A stretch of DNA of 12,091 bases from Flavisolibacter sp. (GTDB lineage: Bacteria; Bacteroidota; Bacteroidia; Chitinophagales; Chitinophagaceae): contig JACDAZ010000192.1 in assembly GCA_013695175.1 (NCBI GenBank), positions 1 to 12,091 on the forward strand, in the 5' to 3' direction. Made by a program: the position numbers and the translations under genes. Positions 7,301-12,091 of this stretch are shown in pieces; the first letter of the stretch is position 1; each line of letters starts with the position of its first letter. The notes beneath the pieces were generated by a model. The model was not told the origin of the DNA. It was given only the letters and a program-made list of their open reading frames with translations, and did no database searches.

Positions 7301-9164
7301 TTTCAAATTTTTGCGTACAGTTTCCTGTAAAATTAAAACTGGAAACAGGAGGCTTTATGTAAATATAATTCAGCTTCGTAATAGTATCAGAACAGGTATT
7401 ACTCCATACAATCAAAGTTACATTATGCCAACCCGTATCCTGGTATGCGTAGTTTGGATTTTGTTCTGTTGAATAACCTCCATCACCAAAATTCCAAAAC
7501 CATTGATCTGCCTTGCCGGTGGTTTTGTCATCAAACTGAATAGAATTATATACGCAGGTTTTATTATTAACTGCAAAGAAATCAGCCTTTGGTTTATCTC
7601 CTACTTTCACTGCTTCAGACATAGTTATGGTTTCGCTACATCCGCTGACAGTTGTAATAGTGAGTGTAACATCATAAGTTCCTGCTTTTAAATATGTATA
7701 AACCGGTTTAGCTTCTTTAGATGTAGAACCGTCACCGAAACTCCATAAATAAGAAACTACAGCATCGGCTGATTCAATCGTTGCAGATGGTGTTACTGTT
7801 AATGGATTACAACCATTTTTGGGCAAATCATTTAATGTAATAACAGGTTTTTGTATAGAAATAAAATCTGTTTTTACCAAAGTATCGGAACAACCTAGCT
7901 CATTGATAGAAATAAGAATAACAGTATACTTACCATTGTTTGCATAACTATGTGTGGGATTTACTTCCGCAGATGAGGTACCGTCACCAAAATCCCATTT
8001 ACTGCTAGCAGCTCCGGCTGTTTGATTTAAAAACTTAACTGTAAATGGTTGACAGGAATTTGTTTGATCTGCAGAAAATTGAACAGCAGGTTTATCTAAG
8101 ACAATAACTGACTTTATAACAGAATCTGAACAACCACTAAAATTATTTACAAGTTTGATTGAATAATTTCCACCAGACTCAAATGTTTTAGTAGCATTTA
8201 CTCCGGTATATGTTGAACCATCGCTGAAATACCAAACTGAATTTGATGGGATCGGTGTTGTAATATTTTGAAAAGTTAATTGCTGTCCTGCACAAACTAA
8301 GGCAGGAATAGAAAAATCAGTTTTTATGGTGCCAACCGAAATAAGATTTACTTTTTTTAGTGTATCAATACATCCCTGTGAACTTACCGCTACTAAACTA
8401 ACAGTGTACGAACCAGGATTTGAATAAGTATGAATAGGATTAAATGCCGTTGATTTATTACCATCACCAAAATCCCATGTATACGTTAATGAGCCTGGAC
8501 CAGCAGATTCGTTAGCAAAACTAACAGTTACAGGAGCCTGGCATTGAGCAGGAGTATTATTTGAAAAACCAGCTTTTACTCCTTCACTAACTTTTATAAG
8601 TTGTGGTTTACTAAAAGTTCTGGTACAACCAAAGCTGTTTGTTACTTTTAGTGTTACAGAAAAATTTCCTGCTCCTGTATAAATATGAAGAGGATTTTTT
8701 TCTTTAGATAAGTGTCCATCTCCAAAATCCCACTCCCAACTTACATTAGTACCGGAAGCTGTTGTACTCAAATCGGTGAATTGAACAGGCAGAGGAAAAC
8801 AGCCTGAAGAATCTGAAGCACTAAAATTAATGACAGGATTTGGTCGAACAGTAATAAATTGATTTTTTACAATTGAGTCTGCCCCACTTGATGTGCGTAC
8901 TACCAATTTAATTGAATAAGTTCCTGGATTAAAATAAGTAGCTGAAGGATTTTGCAAATAAGAAACAACTCCATTACCGAGATCCCACTTCCATTGGGTA
9001 GGATTGCCTGTAGATTGATCGGTAAATTGAACAACAATAGGTGCACAGCCTGAAGTTGTATTGGCACTAAACTGTGCTGACAACTGGGCATTTAATTTAC
9101 CCTGAGAAAAGAGCAGAAATACACAAATGGTACTCCACCCACGAAGGATGTTAGCCAATCTCAT
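4377..9164 (-). CDS. Giant multi-PKD surface protein with T9SS type B (gliding-motility-associated) C-terminal domain
   Basis: A secreted 1595-residue modular protein. A signal peptide (MRLANILRGWSTICVFLLF, cleavage near LNAQ) is followed by 15 PKD domains at about residues 30-1262, each with a WDFGDG-like motif. Clear examples are WEWDFGDG, WNWNFGDG and WEWTFGDG; divergent ones are VWYFSDGS (repeat 4) and WSFGDNKK (repeat 11). Three other Ig-like modules follow (about 1265-1495), two carrying a CxxC element (LSCLDC, LSCNNC). The last 95-100 residues, beginning YIPNTFTPNDDGMND and containing VFNRWGEVVFE and GWDGTYKG, are the gliding-motility-associated, type B T9SS sorting domain (TIGR04131/CHU_C family). 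PKD arrays act as rigid, extracellular stalks, so a surface adhesin, filament or matrix role is likely. The start is ATG 9164; the frame is open to a TTG at 9197, which would lengthen the N-terminus by 11 residues ahead of the signal peptide. The porP/sprF-like gene follows by 38 bp. No enzymatic or ligand-binding domain was recognised. Confidence 0.92.
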   Translation of the reverse strand: MRLANILRGWSTICVFLLFSQGKLNAQLSAQFSANTTSGCAPIVVQFTDQSTGNPTQWKWDLGNGVVSYLQNPSATYFNPGTYSIKLVVRTSSGADSIVKNQFITVRPNPVINFSASDSSGCFPLPVQFTDLSTTASGTNVSWEWDFGDGHLSKEKNPLHIYTGAGNFSVTLKVTNSFGCTRTFSKPQLIKVSEGVKAGFSNNTPAQCQAPVTVSFANESAGPGSLTYTWDFGDGNKSTAFNPIHTYSNPGSYTVSLVAVSSQGCIDTLKKVNLISVGTIKTDFSIPALVCAGQQLTFQNITTPIPSNSVWYFSDGSTYTGVNATKTFESGGNYSIKLVNNFSGCSDSVIKSVIVLDKPAVQFSADQTNSCQPFTVKFLNQTAGAASSKWDFGDGTSSAEVNPTHSYANNGKYTVILISINELGCSDTLVKTDFISIQKPVITLNDLPKNGCNPLTVTPSATIESADAVVSYLWSFGDGSTSKEAKPVYTYLKAGTYDVTLTITTVSGCSETITMSEAVKVGDKPKADFFAVNNKTCVYNSIQFDDKTTGKADQWFWNFGDGGYSTEQNPNYAYQDTGWHNVTLIVWSNTCSDTITKLNYIYIKPPVSSFNFTGNCTQKFERKFNNYSKGAESLIWEFGDGNTSTEYEPLYTYKAPGIYDVILTVTNGTCTHSSMRTVHIIDEKANFSADQTAICKNSEINLSASDINSSHVASWLWNFGDGTTSTDAEKASHIYTKAGKYNITLSITDMYGCVDFKTIEVTVHGPTVSFISDKEGSCLENNITNFSSTSSSDGTNALKSWNWNFGDGNVASGASFSHSYAKAGEYTVSLTVTDEFGCSDKSEKSSAVIIAKPIADFYSADSVSCTKKPIHFSNTSAGYDLQYSWSFGDNKKSVESDPVHQYNSIGLYDIKLIVKDRFGCIDSTQKLKYINISYPKAAFTVSDSSSSCPPLLVNFNNASADYTTVHWDFGNGNTSTLLNPSHYYTVPGIYFAKLTATGPGGCSDVHTQKIEVRGPKGSFSYQPITGCNPLTVKFTATTSPGITFTWDFSDGTTLATNESIVTHTYTVAGDYIPKLILKDETGCTVPIIGNDTIRVVGIDAKFKMSKNEFCEQGEIKFTDHTVANDLITKWEWTFGDGTSGYEQHPIKIYNKPGTYNVQLKVTTETGCSQVVSGDAPIRIFENPVIQLIGDSVACAPARLAYRAEVVRGNEDLLKWNWNFSNGQTSTSRQPEVIEFNTAGNYKLTVKATNENGCIDIEEKNIFINPLPNTSAGSDLIACRDKGLQLKATGAKEYIWNTSPSLSCLDCPSPIANPVQTETFVVRGINEYGCSKMDTVQVIVRQPFKITAGKSDSICVGTTIKLSVSGAEKYVWYPSAGLDNSTSATPKAKPNTSTLYSVIGKDNDNCFSDTAYLYVHVTPLPTVDAGADITIAVGSSGQLKATASADVNSLQWSPSTYLSCNNCLEPHVSAKQTTTYKLEAKNAGGCKTTDEVTVSVICNNGNVYIPNTFTPNDDGMNDIFFPRGKGIYMVKSMRVFNRWGEVVFERLNFQANDASAGWDGTYKGHKLATDVYIYTCEIMCENNEIILYKGDITLLK
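5379..9077 (-). repeat. Array of 15 PKD-domain coding repeats
   Basis: This stretch encodes 15 successive PKD domains of roughly 80-90 residues. The repeats are diverged at DNA level; only short segments around the (W)DFGDG codons recur, for example near 8462-8477 and 7983-7998. All 15 have a cysteine near the first strands (such as SGCAP, NSCQP, TGCNP). Fourteen have a second near the last strands (such as FGCTR, LGCSD, NGCID); repeat 1 has SGADS there instead. One disulphide per domain is inferred. The divergence indicates an old array, not a recent expansion. Confidence 0.85.
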
Positions 9165-9197
9165 AGGACGCTGGCCTCGGATTTTAGTTTTAAACAA

Positions 9198-9459
9198 GGA
9201 TGTTGGACGGAATAAAAATAGAAGAAGAAACTATTATAAATTAACTATGAAGATTGTTTCTTTAAAAATCGGGTAGTTATACTTTTGAAATATCGTAAAG
9301 TTCCGATGCTTTAATATAGATGTTCTTTCAAGTAAGGTTAAAACTGATACTGAAAAATAAGGAAGATTTTAATTTACTGTAGAATCACTATTATAAAGGG
9401 ATAATTATTTAGGTAAATTATTTATAAATAGGCCTGCACATAAGAGTATATATTAAATA
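9198..9459. other. AT-rich intergenic region upstream of the PKD-protein operon
   Basis: This 262 bp gap separates the stop of the TerB-like gene from the open frame of the PKD-protein gene, both on the minus strand. I see no open frame worth calling, no RNA gene and no GC-rich terminator hairpin. It must hold the promoter of the PKD-porP/sprF operon unless the operon is read from upstream, but no match to TAnnTTTG was found on the minus strand. It contains an imperfect inverted repeat (9261-9314), an 11-base direct repeat ACTATTATAAA (9230-9240 and 9387-9397) and a 9-base repeat AATTATTTA (9403-9411 and 9416-9424). The last two could be chance in such AT-rich DNA. Confidence 0.6.
9261..9314. 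repeat. Imperfect inverted repeat in the leader of the PKD-protein operon
   Basis: The arms are TTTAAAAATCGG (9261-9272) and CCGATGCTTTAA (9303-9314), complementary at 9 of 12 positions with a continuous ATCGG/CCGAT core and 30 bases between them. In minus-strand RNA the arms could pair with one extra G-U wobble. This could be a pair of inverted regulator half-sites 42 bp apart centre to centre, or a leader stem about 100 nt before the ATG. The function is inferred only. Confidence 0.35.
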
Positions 9460-9858
9460 CTAAGTAGTTTTTATATTCAAAAGTTTTTTCAGGTGCATTA
9501 ACAAATCACTTTCAGATTTACTGATTGATGCGGTTGCATTAGCTATAGAATGAGAAGTAGAATAAATAAGGTTTTTTAATTCTGGAGTAAACAGTTCTTT
9601 ATTCTCATTGAAATAATTTTCAAAGTATTCCCAGGATTCATCAACAGGCATCTCTGATTCAGCAAGATAATCAAATGTTATACTGATATAATGAGCTTCA
9701 TCTGTTCCAAATGTATCCCTGCCTTCTTCAATTGAAACCCAATTTTCTTTTACTGCATTTGTAAGTGCATTAGTTTCAGGAACAGTTACTTTTTTATCTG
9801 CAAATGCAATACTATGAAAAAGGTAACCTACAGCTTCATACAATTTTCTATATCCCAT
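9460..9858 (-). CDS. Small TerB-like protein of unknown function
   Basis: A 132-residue soluble, acidic and mostly helical protein with no signal peptide or membrane segment. The N-terminal segment LYEAVGYLFHSIAFADKKVTVPETNAL (6-32) resembles the TerB/DjlA-N helical domain, in which a helix is followed by an acidic ADGxxxxxE-type loop; here D21 and E28. A related pattern recurs near the end (IANATASISKSESDLLMHLKKLL), as in two-lobed TerB folds. The central part (40-85) contains WVSIEEGRDTFGTDEAHY and is not recognised. The assignment is by resemblance and is tentative. The gene begins 4 bp after the stop of the universal stress protein gene, so the two are almost certainly co-transcribed and may act together in stress or metal response. 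No tellurite-resistance genes are nearby. Start ATG 9856-9858. Confidence 0.72.
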   Translation of the reverse strand: MGYRKLYEAVGYLFHSIAFADKKVTVPETNALTNAVKENWVSIEEGRDTFGTDEAHYISITFDYLAESEMPVDESWEYFENYFNENKELFTPELKNLIYSTSHSIANATASISKSESDLLMHLKKLLNIKTT

Positions 9859-9862
9859 GATC

Positions 9863-10756
9863 TTATGTTTTATTTACATTACTTATTGGTTGATCTTCTT
9901 TTTTATTCTCCTCTATTGATGGTAAAACAAGTACAGGTATTGAGGAATGAAAGGCTATTTTACTGGTGGTGCTTCTAAGCTTTTCAAAAAAGCTCTTAGC
10001 ATAAGGTACCAGGGCAACCATGTCAACTCCTTTTTCTTTTTCATAAGCCTCAATAGTATCAACAAAATTTTTACCTTCTAAAATTTCCACCTGAAAATCA
10101 ACATCATTATATTTTGAATTAAGATAGGACCGATATTTTTCCTGTTTTTTGGCGTTATCAATATAGAAAGTATTGTCAGAATCAATATCATGGAAAAAAA
10201 TGATACGCACTCCTGCATTAAATGTTCTTGCCAATGAAACTAAAGGATTGAGCAACTTTTCATTTTCTTCATAATGAGATGTTGCAAATAATATCACGCC
10301 TGGTACCTGCAATTTTGATTGTGCGGGTACTGTAATAACAGGAATGCTGCTGACCCTGATGGTATGTTCTGCCACACTTCCCATTAAAAACCGTGTTGCT
10401 TTTCCCATTCCTGAACTTCCCATAACCAACAAGTCGATTTCGTTTGTTCTGGAAAACTTCAACATGGCTTCTGTAACTGATCCTGTCAATAATTGCGTTT
10501 TAATTTTAATATTGTATTGTCCCTGTAGTTCAGTTTGTAAATTTTGTAGCTCCTCCTTCCTCTCATCTATCATCAGGTTATTATACTTCTCATGCAAAGT
10601 AAATGGCTGATACAGATTTTCATGTCCTAACTCCAGTACATGAACAAGATAAAGTGCAGCATTTAGATTTTGTGCCAGCACACAAGCATAATTTGCAGCA
10701 TGTAATGAAGTTGCTGAGAAGTCAACAGGTGCCAATATTTTATTCATTCTAAACAT
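9863..10756 (-). CDS. Tandem-domain universal stress protein (UspA family)
   Basis: A 297-residue cytoplasmic protein with two Usp domains. Domain 1 (about 4-144) begins MNKILAPVDFSATS and ends with the ATP-binding signature G-2x-G-9x-GS (G113, G116, G126-S127) followed by SSIPVITV, so it is likely to bind ATP. Domain 2 (about 150-280) ends VPYAKSFFEKLRSTTSKIAFHSSIPVLVLP. It keeps the SSIPVLVL strand but lacks the glycine signature, so it is probably a non-binding partner domain. A polar tail of about 17 residues follows. Two ATG codons are possible: 10756 (used) and 10747, three residues later; the latter places MNKILAPVDFS at the very start as in typical family members. The TerB-like gene follows after 4 bp. 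Two Fnr-like dyads lie upstream. Usp proteins aid survival under starvation, oxygen limitation or oxidative stress; the specific role here is unknown. Confidence 0.92.
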   Translation of the reverse strand: MFRMNKILAPVDFSATSLHAANYACVLAQNLNAALYLVHVLELGHENLYQPFTLHEKYNNLMIDERKEELQNLQTELQGQYNIKIKTQLLTGSVTEAMLKFSRTNEIDLLVMGSSGMGKATRFLMGSVAEHTIRVSSIPVITVPAQSKLQVPGVILFATSHYEENEKLLNPLVSLARTFNAGVRIIFFHDIDSDNTFYIDNAKKQEKYRSYLNSKYNDVDFQVEILEGKNFVDTIEAYEKEKGVDMVALVPYAKSFFEKLRSTTSKIAFHSSIPVLVLPSIEENKKEDQPISNVNKT

Positions 10757-10808
10757 TTATTATAAATAAAACTCTAATGCAATTTATCAATATTCGATTA
10801 TGAAGTTA

Positions 10809-10842
10809 CTGATCAAAGTCAATATTATATGATAATGATCAC
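10809..10842. promoter_or_regulatory. Pair of Crp/Fnr-like dyads upstream of the universal stress gene
   Basis: Site 1 is CTGAT-CAAA-GTCAA (10809-10822) and site 2 is ATGAT-AATG-ATCAC (10829-10842). Each agrees with the Fnr-type consensus TTGAT-N4-ATCAA at 8 of 10 defined bases, and site 2 has perfectly symmetric TGAT/ATCA arms. The centres (10815.5 and 10835.5) are exactly 20 bp apart, about two helical turns, so two dimers could bind the same face. They lie 53-86 bp upstream of the usp ATG at 10756. A weak promoter-like TTG-N17-TAATATTG on the minus strand overlaps them. Binding is predicted, not shown. Confidence 0.42.
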
Positions 10843-10879
10843 ATCAACTCAACTTCTGCAATAACATAATTCCAGTCGT

Positions 10880-12091
10880 TTATTTTACAGGTAATATTTT
10901 TTTAGAACTTTCATTTCCCAATCTGTCTACAGCTGTTACAGCAATTTGTTTCAGTTTATAATTTTGGTTGTTGAGAGATGTTTGTAATGACAAAATTGAG
11001 GTTGATGCATTTTTATCCAGGATCTTATAATTCCAGGTGTTTCCATACTGGTAATAAACTACCCATTTGAACACATCAGATTTATCAGGGTGTGTCCAAT
11101 TAATGTGTAATGAATCTGCTACTGTTATTTGTGCTACAGGTTCTAACGGTGGAATGGCATCTAACCAGGGGGTTGCAGGAACAAGTGCTTCATTCTTATA
11201 AGGTCCATTAAGCAAGCCATTCGCCATATTTGCATTTTTATATACCTGGAAAATACTCCAATGGATAATTCCTTTGCTTTGGGGTAACATACCCCTGGAT
11301 ATCATAACCTGGCTTAATATTTCATTTACATTTTTTGCACTTGTGTCATTGCCAACACTGATGCCGGGCCACAAGTGCCTGTTCATGGTATTTTCACTGC
11401 TCCACCAGCCCAGTAGTACAGGAAAGCTTTGTTGTATCCTATTTATAGGCCAATACAACTGAGGTGAAAAATAATCTATCCATCCTTTATTCAGCCAAAG
11501 CTTTGCATCTGCATAAAGTACTTCATGCTGATCGAAACCTGTTATTGATTCAGGGTATCCGGGCTTCCATATACCAAAGGGACTTAAACCAAATTTGACA
11601 TGTTTTTTTTCTGCTTTTATTTGTGAATATAAACGGCTGATAAATGTGTTGACACTCTCTCTCCTCCAGTCACTTTTTGATAATTTTCCACCTATGGAAT
11701 TGTAGGCTGACCAGCTAAGACTATCCGGGAAATCTTCATTTTTATTATACGATGGATAAGGATAAAAATAATCATCGAAATGCACTCCGTCTATATCATA
11801 TCTCTTTACTATATCCATAACAACATTTGCAGAATGATCTTGTGTTCCTTTTAATGAAGGATCAAACCACCAATAACCTTCTTTTAAATGAACAACTAAT
11901 TCAGGTTTTTTCTTTACAATAGAATGTTCAGAAACTTCGCCACCAGCAACATGATGTGCTCGATAAGGATTTAGCCAAACATGCAATTCAAGTCCACGGT
12001 CATGTGCTGCTTTTATCCAAAATTCAAGTGGATCGTAAAAAGGTTCAGGAGCTTTTCCCTGCTCACCTGTTAAATAATATGACCAGGGTTC
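10880..12091 (-). CDS. GHL10-family glycosyl hydrolase with C-terminal FnIII-like domain, 5' end outside window
   Basis: The frame is open to the right window edge, giving 403 C-terminal residues. The text EPWSYYLTGEQ, YDPLEFWIKAAHDRGLELH and VWLNPYRAHH, then DGVHFDDYFYPYP (about residues 101-113), SPFGIWKPGYP and DYFSPQLYWPI are hallmarks of the GHL10 (YngK-like, PF02638) TIM-barrel family. E. coli DigH (YddW), a GHL10 lipoprotein, cleaves peptidoglycan glycans lacking stem peptides, so cell-wall glycan is a plausible substrate here, but not proven. A beta-sandwich region from about residue 313 (PVAQITVADSLHINWTHPD to VTAVDRLGNESSKK) looks like a fibronectin type III domain. The N-terminus, where a signal peptide would be expected, is not visible. 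An apparent TTG start inside the window (11986) is not the real start, since family motifs continue upstream of it. The usp gene follows after 123 bp. Confidence 0.9.
   Translation of the reverse strand, partial: EPWSYYLTGEQGKAPEPFYDPLEFWIKAAHDRGLELHVWLNPYRAHHVAGGEVSEHSIVKKKPELVVHLKEGYWWFDPSLKGTQDHSANVVMDIVKRYDIDGVHFDDYFYPYPSYNKNEDFPDSLSWSAYNSIGGKLSKSDWRRESVNTFISRLYSQIKAEKKHVKFGLSPFGIWKPGYPESITGFDQHEVLYADAKLWLNKGWIDYFSPQLYWPINRIQQSFPVLLGWWSSENTMNRHLWPGISVGNDTSAKNVNEILSQVMISRGMLPQSKGIIHWSIFQVYKNANMANGLLNGPYKNEALVPATPWLDAIPPLEPVAQITVADSLHINWTHPDKSDVFKWVVYYQYGNTWNYKILDKNASTSILSLQTSLNNQNYKLKQIAVTAVDRLGNESSKKILPVK

Noticed and set aside
5379..9077. Recent tandem DNA repeat or CRISPR-like array
   Set aside because: The periodicity is at protein level (PKD domains of 80-90 residues); the DNA repeats are diverged and there are no identical direct repeats with spacers.
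9165..9197. TTG start extending the PKD protein by 11 residues
   Set aside because: The extension (FKTKIRGQRP) is highly charged and precedes a complete signal peptide that starts at ATG 9164; it cannot be fully excluded.
9230..9397. Direct repeat ACTATTATAAA (9230-9240, 9387-9397) as a regulatory pair
   Set aside because: It is short, AT-rich and widely spaced (157 bp), without symmetry or other support.
9419..9430. Palindrome TATTTATAAATA downstream of the TerB-like gene as a terminator
   Set aside because: It is purely AT with no loop and no following T-run, and is expected by chance in this composition.
11984..11986. TTG as the start of the GHL10 gene
   Set aside because: The frame stays open to the window edge, and family motifs (PWSYYLTGEQG, AHDRGLE) lie upstream of it, so the gene is truncated by the window instead.

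Overview
The window looks like chromosomal DNA of a member of the Bacteroidota, most likely Chitinophagaceae or a close relative. The evidence is AT-rich DNA with weak Shine-Dalgarno signals, a promoter matching the Bacteroidota -33 TTG / -7 TAnnTTTG type, a type IX secretion (T9SS) cargo protein with a gliding-motility-associated C-terminal domain next to a PorP/SprF-family protein, a YtxJ-type bacillithiol-linked protein, and an Mpl with the DFAHAP motif variant. No RNA genes, insertion sequences, CRISPR arrays or prophage genes were seen, and base composition looks uniform.

Left part (1-2453). On the minus strand, mpl (murein tripeptide recycling) is followed by a DnaQ-like 3'-5' exonuclease that runs off the left edge. 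Diverging from mpl on the plus strand is a two-gene unit behind a clear promoter: a 43-residue lipoprotein and a YtxJ-like protein.

Middle part (2510-9197). A secreted two-domain protein of unknown function (plus strand, GTG start) converges on, and overlaps by four bases with, the end of a minus-strand operon. That operon encodes a roughly 1600-residue secreted protein (15 PKD domains, three further Ig-like domains and a type B T9SS sorting domain), followed 38 bp later by its likely outer-membrane partner of the PorP/SprF family. The pair reads as a surface adhesin or filament plus its dedicated secretion or anchoring factor.

Right part (9460-12091). On the minus strand, a tandem-domain universal stress protein and a small TerB-like protein lie 4 bp apart and probably form one transcript. 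Two Crp/Fnr-like dyads, centred exactly 20 bp apart, lie in the gap upstream of the stress gene and may control it. At the right edge is a 5'-truncated GHL10-family glycosyl hydrolase with a C-terminal fibronectin-III-like domain.

Most genes belong to known families. The parts least covered by existing knowledge are the small lipoprotein, the two-domain secreted protein, the TerB-like partner of the stress protein, and the possible regulatory elements at 9261-9314 and 10809-10842. I saw no wholly new multigene system.
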